Source: Enoplolaimus lenunculus (lineage: Eukaryota; Nematoda; Enoplea; Enoplida; Thoracostomopsidae). Taken from it: a stretch of DNA of 64,000 nt. The DNA is taken from NCBI GenBank assembly GCA_030248215.1, contig JASANG010000904.1, positions 62,001-126,000 of the forward strand, written 5' to 3'. The notes under the pieces were generated by a model. It had not been told where the DNA came from and did not search any database. It was given only the letters and a program-made list of their open reading frames with translations. Shown here piece after piece: positions 21,232 through 31,854 of this stretch. Each line of letters begins with the position of its first letter. Position 1 is the stretch's first letter. The translations under genes and the position numbers were made by a program.

Positions 21232-24200
21232 ATGTTTATTTGGGATTGGTTAACTGGCGTTTTAAATTATCTTGGTAATTGCATTGCTATTTTTGTTATT
21301 AATTATATGTGTAGGTGCTTGTTATGTCATTAATTTTTAGCATTAGGATCTGTGTTTGCTGTGTCATAAGTACGTACGTAAGCACACTAGTTTCACTATT
21401 GATCTTTAAAACTGGTTGTTATACATTTTGCTTGTTATTTGGTACGTATTGTCAGCCTAGTTGGAACCGATATATACTTCAGACCTTTTTACTAAGCAGC
21501 TGAAAAAGCGGGCTTTCGCAGCGGGGATCGAACTCTCAGCCTACGAATTCTCTAGCGAACACTACCACTGCGCCACGCAGCAGGCCTGTACAACTGCATT
21601 TTTCGTCGAGTATTTGTCGACCATATGCAGCCGCTAAGCATACTATATTTCACATTGCACTAAATTGCATGTGCACGTAATAAACAAGCATGTCTGACGT
21701 GCTTACACGTATATCGGCGTGTTCCCGTCACGGTGAACTTACACTTTTCACGGTACCTCGTTTACCATTAATGGAATCCAACGAACTCTTAATCATATGC
21801 TTAGAACAAGTAGTGACATGCAAATCCTTTTCATTTCTCGTCATTTATGCTGATGCCTGGTCTGGCAATATCTAGCTTCTATTAAAGTCATGTTGACAAA
21901 TTAATTATTACATATTTTCTGAGACTGGTTTTCTTTTAGGGCTTTACAAGAAAAGTGGCAAGCTTGTATTTCTTGGTCTTGACAATGCTGGCAAAACAAC
22001 TTTACTTCATATGCTCAAAGACGATAGAATGGCACAACATGTGCCAACACTTCATCCAAGTAAGCTTCTCGCTTTAGATGCTAATAATGGTTCTGCAAAT
22101 AAGTAACGTACAGAGTAGTTGGTATATCTTTTATGAACTTTACAATTAAATTTGTTCATTAATCTATTTGTTTTAGCGTCTGAAGAACTATCACTTGGAG
22201 GGATGAGATTCACAACTTTTGATTTGGGGGGTCATTCTCAAGGTAAGCGTTATTGCCGCATTAGTTAACACATGAAGTACTACTTTTTGCACCTTGTTTG
22301 CAGAGTTTTCCCGTGACCATACATGTGGCACCGTGGACAAATCCAGGTCTTTAAAAACTCAAATATATATTAAGCGAGGCTGTCCGTACTTAGATTCTGG
22401 TTTAACTTGAAGTTATTGCTTTCGCTTTACTCCGTTACGAAGATTTGGTCTGAACCTGAGCTTGAAATATATGTACAACTTACTGCACTAGACATGAAAT
22501 TGCGAAGTTATGTATTTTTAACCTTAGTATACGTGGCTCATAATGTCTACATTATTGTCAAGCCTGACAGTGAGTCCGGTCATCTTTTGGTCTCAAATTA
22601 ATTCAAAGTATAAGTTTTTTTAAAATTTGTTTAATTGCGTCAAAGTTAACAGAAAAACAAACTGAACTTTATGTTTCAAACTAAACTGAAAACTATATAA
22701 CTGATTAGTGTGCAGGAATTTAATTTCGGTGACATGGCAACATTATGAACATGTTAAGTGCATTATTGTATGTAGGCATATATATGTGGATGTGGATAAA
22801 TTTCTTTGCTTTGACTCCGGCTCCGGGACATCTGTATTTGTTAGAAAAAGCTACTGACAGGTAGCGTTGTAACAAATCAAAATTAAAAGCCTGACCCAAA
22901 AATCGCAATCAAATCCTCAACCCAGAATTTGTTCAATCAAATCTCGGACCTGGAATGGCAAAAATACCTTACCGGGAATTTTTCAATACGTAATCCTGGA
23001 CACGGGTCTAAAATTGTTGAAGACAACAAATTTTTCGGACAAACAGATAATAAAGATTTTGCCTTTATTCTGTGGGCAAAGCACAAAATATTACTTTAGA
23101 TCGCGACCTTTTAAAGAAGAATATTCGAAGCATATCATTCTATTCGAGTGCTTTATCCGGGTTTTTTGTAATACCGTGAACCGTCCCAAAATTTTTTTGT
23201 ATCCAAAAACAGGACCCGGAATTTCCGAAAGTCAATCCAGTATATACCCATAATTTTTCGCCGAAAATACCCGGATCCGGCTGCAACTCTAGTAACTCAG
23301 GCACAACTGTTACTAGTAATCTAGACTGTATTAATTATATGATGGTGCGTTGTACTATTTGTTTATAGGCAAGTGTATGTTGACAAATTGTATAAATAAA
23401 AATACTTGTATGTCGCATTGTAGTATGTTTTTGGATTCTCGTTTGCTTTAGCTCGTCGGGTGTGGAAAGATTATTTTCCCGCAGTTGATGCTGTTGTCTT
23501 TTTGGTAGACGCAGCGGATCAAGAGAGACTTCCTGAAGCAAAATCTGAACTTGAAGTGAGCATAACTGTATTGTTTGTTTTAATAATTAAGCTTTGTAAC
23601 AACTTACATAATATTTTTGTAGTATATTTCATAGCTTTTTTTAATGACAGAAGAGTTAAATTTTTGGCTCTTTTGCTCACTAAAAACCAACTGGGAAGCT
23701 GCCAATTATACTACTAGATTTTGCCATAGATAGAACTGTTGTTTTGTGTTCCACAGAGTTTATTGAATGACGAGCAAGTCGCTTCGTGTCCTGTGTTGGT
23801 GCTTGGAAACAAAATTGACAAGCCAACAGCGGTGAGCGAAGAATACCTTCAACAGATGATGGGTCTTTACGGAGTCACAACTGGCAAAGTACGGTATTTT
23901 GTTTTGGTTCTAGGAAAACTACGAACATTTATGGCTGGTAACGTAGAAAATCGTGAAATTGGGATTTGTACTAATTGAGTTTCAATTACCACGCTAAACT
24001 CGTTTGCGTTGCTTTTATACAACTTAGTTATTGGCTTGCCACTGTCGTAATGACATTGGTAATGCCAATATTGTTGATTTGAAAATATATTAGGTTACTT
24101 GCACCTGAGTGTGTATTTGTCCAGTAACACCTTATGTTGTGTTATTAAAATCAGTTTAGAGCTGTTATTTGATGCATTTCAGGGACAAGTATCGCGGCAC

Positions 24201-24299
24201 GAGCTGAATTCGCGTCCTGTTGAAGTGTTTATGTGCAGTGTTTTGAAACGCCAAGGATACGGCGAAGGATTTCGATGGTTGGCGCAGTACATTGATTAG
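21232..24299 (+). CDS. SAR1: SAR1 small GTPase, copy B
   Basis: Six exons, 193 aa: 21232-21274, 21940-22059, 22177-22242, 23452-23555, 23757-23888 and 24183-24299. Every exon has the same length and phase as in copy A (43, 120, 66, 104, 132, 117 bases). The P-loop [20 protein letters not shown] and [12 protein letters not shown] are intact, so it should be functional in COPII assembly. It differs from copy A at only about eight residues: F7L in the membrane helix, HAQ to HSQ in switch II, DAI to DAV, LDR to QER, AMC to ASC, QIL to QMM. Introns differ fully in length (665, 117, 1209, 201, 294). Intron 1 contains a repeat with a tRNA-like core, and intron 3 contains CCGG-type repeat sequence. 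Confidence 0.93.
21475..21710 (-). repeat. SINE-like repeat with tRNA-like core, copy 1 (in SAR1-B intron 1)
   Basis: On the minus strand: A-box TGGCGCAGTGGTAG, B-box GAGTTCGATCCCCGC, then a shared tail AGCTGCTTAGTAAAAAGGTC. A second copy at 42232-42465 shares the tail, the core and part of the flank (AGCATACTATA). This points to one retroposed family of about 235 bases with an internal pol III promoter. Confidence 0.65.
22870..23290. repeat. Decayed (A/G)CCCGGAATTT-type repeat in SAR1-B intron 3
   Basis: Recurrent CCCGGAATTTTTC, GGACCCGGAATTTC and ACCCGGATCCGG motifs. The same kind of sequence lies at 9180-9270 in intron 4 of copy A, so this repeat type has entered both SAR1 genes, though in different introns. 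Confidence 0.4.
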
Positions 24300-25960
24300 T
24301 GCCTGGGTGTTTGACTCTGGGATTTGTTTTGGGATTCATGATTTCGCGAACTCGAGAGAAGACATCGTTTGCTCTGGACCGGTGCTCTGATACCCGCATT
24401 TGCTAGAAGCCTAATACCGAAACGTTAAAGCAGAAAATCTTTAGTCGCAGCTGTTTTGTGGCTTAATCTGAATATTTTGTTCTTCTTGTAGGGTCGTATT
24501 CCAAATGCCGTTAGCAAATATTCAAACAAACGAACGGAGTCAACTGCGAATCTCAAAATTAGTGTAGAGATAAGGCGAATCCTGTGGAGCAAAACAAAAT
24601 GAGCAAAATTTTGAACCGCAACATTTTGTGGTTCAAAAGTTACAAGATATATAGCGACTGCTGTTAATAGGTGCCACACATACGTATTATTAGGGAATGT
24701 ACAACAAACCGTGGAGGCAAAAATTCTGTTTCTGGATTTAAGCTGGCGGTTTCTATTTTTTAGCAATTTTTTAAACGTCTGAATTGCGCATTAGCTGGTC
24801 TAATTTACAAGCGTTAACGAAAGGCCTCATTTAACACTGGACTTTAAACTTTGCTGTGTGGATTACGTGCACTGGCTACTGATATACTGCAATAGTCACA
24901 TTCAGTTTGTTGTTTTTAAACATGCGTAGTCTCATTTTTTCGCTAGTGTGTTGGATATCTACTTGCCACCTTTGGCGCGATTTATATAAAAACAATGTAA
25001 AGTTATTTATTTGTAACGTTTATAATATATACATATATCAGTGGTGTTCTTAGGTTAGTTAATCATACGTGGTTTTGAGTGTATGCAATGGGAAAACACG
25101 ATTTAAGTAGCTGGAACTTTCTGCAGTGTCAATTTTACGAATTTAAATCTTATCAACACTTATAGTTTATCGGCTATCGTTTTTTCTTATGGTATCTTTG
25201 GTAGCTACCGTACAATGTACAATATCAGTGTGAGTGCGACGCATCTGCTATAGATATTGTGTTGTATTATACACCGATGTCGCACCGTTTTTCAGCGGGA
25301 TTGCAATAGATTAAGCTTAAGCTTTGGAAAGTTTTTTGCTTAAGCTTAACGCTAGACTTAGTCGTACACTTATCGCTTATAGTTACGCTGCCGCTTAGAT
25401 TTAGGAACATGTTTCACTCTGACCTCATGTATTACTTAAACATTATTGCGGTAATATTTTAAGAGATAAAAATTGTCCTTCATGTTTCTATGTTCCTAGT
25501 TATGATGCACGCATGTGTTCGTTTGCGCAACAAATAAAAACTGAGTTGTTTACTGCATACTGCAAAATTATAGCTGCCGTGTGTTATCTCAACATTTCTT
25601 ATCTAATACGCAACGGTAGCGTAAGCAAATTTTAAAGCCTAGCTATATCCTGGAACGGTGTTGCTGAAATTCTGAATTTTTTCAATACTTAATTATATTT
25701 TTTCATATCCAACCCGAATAAAAGAGGTGGGACTGATATATATTTGTCCTCTCCATAGGGTAGCCTACCGTTTTATTCGGTTACGGACTGTTGTTCATTT
25801 TTAACCCGCCCTCCACCACCCTTAGTTACTGATATATCCGGTATTGTACCTATCCCTTGAATAAACGATTATTTGTCTGCCAAAAGCTTAATTGGCGATG
25901 ATGCAAAGTTATACTTAAGAATGTACTTTCAAGCTTAAACGTAACCCCTCCTCACATCGA
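24300..25960. other. Stretch 3' of SAR1-B, no gene seen
   Basis: Includes the SAR1-B 3' UTR, (TTAAGC)-type short repeats at 25305-25395 and, from about 25711 to 25930, one end of the TA-flanked MITE family (CCCGAATAAAAGAGG, then GGTTACGGACTGTTGTT). Confidence 0.45.
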
Positions 25961-26033
25961 GCTCGAGCGTCAAGCTCCTATAGCTGTCGAGTGGTGATGG
26001 TAAACACCTCCCGCTTCAGTCACTGGAACTATC
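25961..26033 (+). repeat. tRNA-like sequence at the 5' side of the Tx1-type LINE
   Basis: Carries GCTCGAGCGTCAAGCTC, then TATAGCTG, AGTGGTGATGGTA and CAGTCACTGGA. About 60 bases agree with 31696-31756 on the other side of the element, in the same direction. The B-box half is missing here. Confidence 0.5.
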
Positions 26034-26076
26034 TATAACCCCTTCTCACATAGAAACTGATCAACCACAAACCCCA

Positions 26077-27750
26077 ATGGACACGGCAGCAATTGATCAC
26101 AATCAGGATTACGACGTCGAGGGTAATAATGATGCAAATGAATTAAAAGGGGACTATGCGAACTTATTACGGTCTAGAACACTCTATGTAACTAATCTTA
26201 AATATCATGGTCTTAATAACTTAACGTGCGTAGAAGTGCTGAACGCTGTTAATAAGGTTTTCACTGTCCAGGCCGGTGAGAAGTTTAGTAATAGTGTTAA
26301 AATTATTTTCCCATCCAAGGACATTGCATCTATAGCAGCGGGTAAATCAATTAAAATTGGGGACTCGGAGGTAATTCTAGAAATTCCTCGCGACGCAACA
26401 TTGCAATCTCCTTTTATTGTTCGAACTTTACATCTATATGGCGTCCCCTTTGAAGTTCCGGATAAAGCGCTACAGTCTTTCTTAGCTGCTCAAAATATTC
26501 AGTGCTTGCAACCTGGTCGTTTCATCAAGCATCGAGGAAGTGAATACATCTCAAGTGGTCGAAGTTTCTTAGTCCAGATCCGCCGCGACTATAAAATACT
26601 TCCTCGGCTCCAATGGTGCGATCCTCATTTTAGGCGCGGATATATTATAATTCGGGCATGGTACCAGGGTATGGGTCGGTATTGCAAATCATGTTATAAA
26701 TTTGGACATGAACAATTAGATTGTGTTGATTTTCCTGCTTTGAACAACACTGAAGTGGACACGAACTCAGCTAAACAACAACAAGAAGAGCAAGAACCCA
26801 AACAACAGTCACAACAACAGCAGCAACAGAAACAACAAATACAACAACAACAATTACAGCAACAACGGCAACAAATGAAAGCCGGGATAGACAATGATCG
26901 CAGCAAGTTAAATACAAACAAGCAGTTTCTTGATATCAGTAACTTTATTATGGGGTTAATCAAAAATATTCAGTCCAGCATTAACAATGATATTATTGTG
27001 AGAGAACCATTAGCTTTAGTCATCAATGGAAAGCTGGATTTGACTAAACTGCCAGAATCCGGGAAATCTTTTCTCAATTTTTCTGCTTGGTATAGATATT
27101 TGCATTTGAAACGATCGATGTCTCCGCCATTTCACCCTGAGGGTGAAGACGTTAAAACATTTTTTGATTCGAAACATCCAAGCAATTATCGTCTCTCGAA
27201 TTTCCATGTTGACAATCCAGTATCTGTTTGGGGCGAGTCTTTCTCATCTCCTGAAAAATTTGTCGCAGTGTGGAAGGCGAGATTCAGTGGTCGCAAAGAT
27301 ATCGAAGAGAAGGTTTGGGGAACAGACGATCCTAAATCAATAAAATTTTTACATAGTCAGATAGTTTGGCCGGGCACAACGTTACATTACTTGTGTATCG
27401 TTTTCGAATTAATTTATACGATTTGTTTTGCACGAGCACAACAATGTGATGTGATTGGGCGCACACTATTGTCAACAGAGGGTCTATTGGTTGAGACTGT
27501 ACCTGGGCCGGGGCCTTGGAGCTGCGGCCGTGGACACTCTGATAATCGAGCTCAAAATAGAGTTACCTGGCGTCCTGGCAGTTTAAACTTAAATGGTGAC
27601 TGTCAGACTCTTGTGCGAGAACACATTATGTTACGAAAGGTGAGAACAGTAAGCACATCTTCTGATATATCTTCTCGCGTTACAGGTGTTAAGCGGTTGT
27701 ATGAAGAGTCAGATGTGATTAGTGGCAAAAAGCCAAACTTTGCAATGTGA
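26077..27750 (+). CDS. LINE ORF1: RRM-like region, CCHC knuckle, poly-Q and a NADAR-like domain
   Basis: 557 aa, open throughout. Residues 34-130 look like the RNA-binding part of Tx1 ORF1 proteins (RTLYVTNL; RTLHLYGVPFEVPDKAL). A zinc knuckle C203-x2-C206-x4-H211-x4-C216 follows, then a poly-Q run at about 233-266. Residues 360-516 resemble NADAR (YbiA, DUF1768), a fold that in bacteria and plants acts on riboflavin-pathway or ADP-ribose-type N-glycosides. Matching marks are LSNFHVDNP, FSSPEKFVAVWKARF, DDPKSIKF, LLSTEGLLVET, the PWSCGRG region and WRPGSLNLNG with TLVRE. In YbiA these align to FSNFAAWPI, PTSEHYFQAQKF, SPMVAARM, LLATAPAKLVEH, YWGDGG and LGYLLMELRE. Tx1/L1 ORF1 proteins bind RNA; a NADAR domain in one is unexpected. 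The assignment is by eye. Confidence 0.75.
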   Translation: MDTAAIDHNQDYDVEGNNDANELKGDYANLLRSRTLYVTNLKYHGLNNLTCVEVLNAVNKVFTVQAGEKFSNSVKIIFPSKDIASIAAGKSIKIGDSEVILEIPRDATLQSPFIVRTLHLYGVPFEVPDKALQSFLAAQNIQCLQPGRFIKHRGSEYISSGRSFLVQIRRDYKILPRLQWCDPHFRRGYIIIRAWYQGMGRYCKSCYKFGHEQLDCVDFPALNNTEVDTNSAKQQQEEQEPKQQSQQQQQQKQQIQQQQLQQQRQQMKAGIDNDRSKLNTNKQFLDISNFIMGLIKNIQSSINNDIIVREPLALVINGKLDLTKLPESGKSFLNFSAWYRYLHLKRSMSPPFHPEGEDVKTFFDSKHPSNYRLSNFHVDNPVSVWGESFSSPEKFVAVWKARFSGRKDIEEKVWGTDDPKSIKFLHSQIVWPGTTLHYLCIVFELIYTICFARAQQCDVIGRTLLSTEGLLVETVPGPGPWSCGRGHSDNRAQNRVTWRPGSLNLNGDCQTLVREHIMLRKVRTVSTSSDISSRVTGVKRLYEESDVISGKKPNFAM

Positions 27751-27803
27751 ACGTGCATTTTTTTTGTTTTACATGCCTTAAATTGATATGAAAGAGAGTC
27801 AAT

Positions 27804-30800
27804 ATGGATCTGCCAAATTTCTTTTCTTTTTCCAGTTTAAATTGCAGATCCATTAAGCATTTTCGAAAAGTGTCGATAGTTTTTGAAAGGATAAAAGATT
27901 TGGATTTGATTTGTCTGCAAGAGACACATTTTAAAAACAATTGGGATGCAGAGATTTTTGATAGAATTTTCTCACGCAATTTTAAAATATTTCACAGTTT
28001 CGCAAGCGAGGAGAATAGTAAAACAGGGGTAACGGTCCTTATAAATAGGACAGCTCCTGTTGGTCAAATTGAAAACATTTTTAATATTCAGGGTAGGGCG
28101 GTCACGATTGCTTTTAGTATTGGCTCTCTTTCTTTTTTCTTAATTGGTATTTATGCTCCCGCGAACGGCGAGCAGCGAGTAGTTTTTTTCAACCAGCTGA
28201 TGCAACAAGTGCAAAATTCGTTTTGGTTTGATTATAAATGTATTATTATGTTGGGTGATTTTAACTTAGTTGAGGACCCGGTTTTGGACCGATCACGGCC
28301 GTCATATGATCAGCAGCAAGGCCTGAGAGAGCTTTATTGTTTAAGGAACTGTTGGTGATATCTGATGTTTTTAGGGAGACATCCAAAGAAAAACGACTTT
28401 TTTACTTTTCTTTCAGACATTCATGGAAGTCAGTCTCGTATAGATCGGATTTATATGCCGGCTTTTTTACAACCGGGCGCTTTGTGTACCGCTCGCGCAG
28501 TGAACAAGACAGATCATAGGTTGTTTAGAGTTAAGATTCGCTTACCTAATTTAAAGAGAGGTAAAGGATACTATAAGATGAATACAATGCTTTTGGGTGA
28601 AGTCGGCGTACAGACCTTTGTTTTAACGCGGCTCAAACATTTAATGAACATTTCCACAGGGTTTTCTATGATGTGGGAAGTATTTAAGGCTGATGTTAAA
28701 ACCTTCTTTGTAAAGTTGGGTAAAAATAAAGCTAAGGAACGCGACATGTTGAGGAAATCATTAGAGAGCCAAGTTATTAATGTACAAATGCTGATAGGAC
28801 AGTATCCAAACAATCCGAATCTCAGATCGGGTCTTAAAAAGCTAAAAAATGAAATCGAATTATTGAATGCATTTTATATTGCTTCTTGCAGGCATAATAC
28901 GTACTACGGTAGTGAGGTAAATGACAACGCCTCTTTAGCAACAGTCAAGTCTCTTCAACGTAAGAACTGGGAAGCCAGGCATATAAGCTCGATCGAAAGG
29001 TCTGATGGCACGTTAGTAACAGACTCAGATGCAGTTCTAGGTGAAATTACTGAGCAGTATTCCAACGTATTCAGATCGGAAGGGATAAGCGGAGAAGATC
29101 TCACTTTTTTTCTGGCACAAAATGGTCTTTCCAAGTTGAGTGAGGTGGAAAAAAATACTTTAGAGGGACCCATTACGTCAGTTGAAATAGCGAGCGCTAT
29201 TAAATCTATGCAGGGTAAAAAGACGCCGGGATACGATGGTATTCCTGTTGAATTCTATTGGCTGTTTTGTGGAATATTATCTGAATTTTTGTGTAAAATG
29301 TATAACGCGTTCTTGGATGATCTTAAGCTCAATTTCTCCGCATATGATGGTGTTATTACCCTATTATATAAAGGGAATGGAAGGAAAACGTGTCGCGATA
29401 ATTGGCGGCCAATTACGTTGCTGAATATAGATTATAAGATTTTTACGAAAGTTTTGGCAAAAAGATTAGAATCGGTCATGAAATCTTTAGTTCACCCGGA
29501 TCAGACAAGCTCGGTTCCCGACAGAATTATCCAAGACAGTGTTGCACTTGTCATGTCTGTTATTCATTATGCCAATGAAAGCAACGCAAAGGCGTTGCTG
29601 CTATCAGTTGATCACAAAGCCGCTTTTGATTTGGTGGAGTGGTCATTTATTTTTGAGACACTTAGGGTCATGAATTTTGGCGAAAACTTTTTAAACATGA
29701 TCAAATGTATTTATAAACCCGGATGTACAAGATCATCTGTTATAGTTAATGGTTTTAAGTCAGAATTTTTTCATGTTTTCCGTGGAATTCGACAAGGGTG
29801 TCCCTTATCGCCGTCATTATATGTCATAACAGCGGAAGTGGTAGCTCATTATCTTCGAATAACTTCAAGAATTTCGGGGATACCACTATACGGCATTAAC
29901 ACCCGAGTGACTAAGTTTGCCGACGACACTAATATTTTTCTAAGTAGGATTTCAGATATAAGTGTGGTTTTTGATGTTTTTGAAAAATTTCAAAAGGCCT
30001 CTGGCAGCCGACTAAAGGAAACTAAAACACAGATACTATTAATGGGCGATCTAAGGAACGCACTTGTACCCCATCAATATGCACGCTTTATTGTTGAAAG
30101 AGTGAAAATTTATGGCCTTTGGTTTGATTCAAAGGGACTCGATGTTCCTGAAAATTGGATAAAGTGCTATGAAGCAATTGCAAGTCTTGAACAGCGAATA
30201 CCGCCCCGAGGTATCTCTGTTTTTGGAAAAATCCATCTTGTTCACATTTATTTTTTGTGTATGTTTAATTATTTGATAAAATTAGTAACACCCCCTGAGC
30301 AACTAGTGAAGGAAACTATCAATGTGGTTTATAAGTGGTTGTGGTACCCGTCCACCGCTAGTATTATTAGAAGGGATATCCTGTTTTTACAACCTAGTCA
30401 CGGCGGGATAAATTTCCCAAATATTTTTGTCAGACTGAAAGTGAATCGTTTAATGTTTTATATTCGAATATTAAGAGGTACCGAAGTTGTGAGTTGGAAG
30501 AGATGTTTCGAACGTTTCTTTCGGCAAGTTCAGTTTTCGACTAAACGTCAACTGAGACGCATTGATGTACCGGAGTTATATAAAGAGATACGGATTGCAA
30601 TGATTGAGTCATCTTTTAAAATGGATGGAAATTTTTGTTGGTTTTTTGGCGAAAAGTTATCCTTAAAAACAGTGTCGGCAAATAAATTGTATAAAATGTG
30701 GATACACGCTGTGTATAAGGGACTCATGCATCCTAAACATGTTTTTGGCGAGACGAGCTAGGAGTTGAACCTATTTTTGTCGAGCGATCATGGATATGGG

Positions 30801-31279
30801 CAAAAGCGAAATATGTTGACGGCTCTGCGCGAGACGTCCATTTTAGGTTAAGACACAAGTCATTGTATACTAATCACCGCACTAGTCATTTTACAGATGG
30901 GACAAATATATGTTCGTTTTGTTATTTGGATGGAATTGAAGTGCGGGAGGATAATGTTCATGTGTTTATTTATTGTTTGCGGGCGCAGGAAATTAGTTTT
31001 TTCATTACTCCCGTTTTGCAACAGGTAGCTGGAGTAAATGAAATAACGATTTCGGATTTAATTTTGGGACGAAATATTCACGACCCATTAAAGAGAATAG
31101 CTTTTAATTTCATCGTCCAACATGCACAATTGGCAATATGGAGTGCTCGATGTAAACTCGAGTTTAACAATGAAAATGTCTGTGTTGTTGATGTTTTTCA
31201 GGAAAATGTTTATAGAAATTTGTGCAAACTTAAGCTGTATCTAAAAGAAGAATGTTTTTTAAGGTTTTTGGAACAATAA
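27804..31279 (+). pseudogene. LINE ORF2: AP endonuclease and reverse transcriptase, frameshifted
   Basis: Endonuclease from 27804 (SLNCRSI, LQETHF, GIYAPANGEQR, LGDFNLVEDPV, SRIDRIYMP, KTDHRLF). Reverse transcriptase roughly 29215-29960 (PGYDGIPVEFYW, NWRPITLLNIDYK, SVDHKAAFDLVEW, GIRQGCPLSPSLY, KFADDTNIF). C-terminal Cys/His region CSFC...H...C near 30915-30990. The frame is lost briefly: from about 28340 to 28375 the sense reading is in another frame (KELLVISDVFRET), then returns, which implies two compensating indels and leaves TGA at 28356 in the main frame. A further shift near 30745 ends the main frame at 30761, and the C-terminus continues in another frame from before 30863 to 31279. 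A dead copy, but not very old, since the rest reads cleanly. Confidence 0.85.
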
Positions 31280-31688
31280 CCCGACAGAATGATAGCATGC
31301 TGGGTTTTCGAATGTCTTTTTCTCAGCGTACCTGATTTGTAGTTTGTTTTGAAACTAGGTTTCTTGTGTGCTTTTTAACGTATTTGCTCTGAATAATATC
31401 CTTGCAAGCAGAGTAGAATAATGGGTAATTTTCAAGGACCTTTGTTATGTTATGATAATATGTTGTTGCCTTCTTTGGTTTATATAATTGCTTTCGTTGA
31501 TGTAAATGTGGTTTATCCTTTTAATAAAACCCGGGGTGTTCGGCAAACGAGCGCTTCGGACTTAAACCAAACTGACTATGGGCAACTCAGCGCAGTGTAT
31601 ATACGTTAAATAGTGTATATTGAACAGTGTTTAACAATTGCAACACGTATACATAGTACTAAATCACCACAAGACGTGAGAGCCCCCT

Positions 31689-31770
31689 CGGGCTCGAGCG
31701 TCAAGCTCATATAGCTGAGTGGTGATGGTATACGCCTCCCACTCCAGTCACTGGAGTTCGAATCCTAGCA
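31689..31770 (+). repeat. tRNA-like sequence at the 3' side of the Tx1-type LINE
   Basis: Shares GCTCGAGCGTCAAGCTC, TAGCTGAGTGGTGATGGTA and CAGTCACTGGA with 25961-26033, then continues with a B-box GAGTTCGAATCC and TAGCATAC, which weakly pairs with the 5' end. A relative without B-box is at 56938-57000. Confidence 0.5.
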
Positions 31771-31854
31771 TACAAGTAGGTCTCAGGAGAAAATAGAACA
31801 TATTCATGTGATAACGGGTTAAACATGGTTTAAAGTTTTGAGCTCAACTTTAAT

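Larger units (their letters stand above)
26040..31660 (+). mobile_element. Tx1/L1-type LINE with two ORFs, decayed ORF2
   Basis: ORF1 (26077-27750) is open. ORF2 (27804 to about 31279) carries an L1/Tx1-like endonuclease and reverse transcriptase but is frameshifted. No RNase H. RT phrases such as NWRPITLLNIDYKIFTKVLAKRL-type, FADDT and QGCPLSPSLY are typical of the L1/Tx1 branch. Ends are approximate; no poly-A tail is obvious. tRNA-like sequences flank both sides. Confidence 0.82.

Noticed and set aside
7485-24299. One SAR1 copy as a processed or dead pseudogene
   Set aside because: Both keep all introns, splice sites, GTPase motifs and full length.
28356-28358. TGA in LINE ORF2 as programmed read-through
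   Set aside because: The family-like reading moves to another frame around it, so indels explain it better than recoding.
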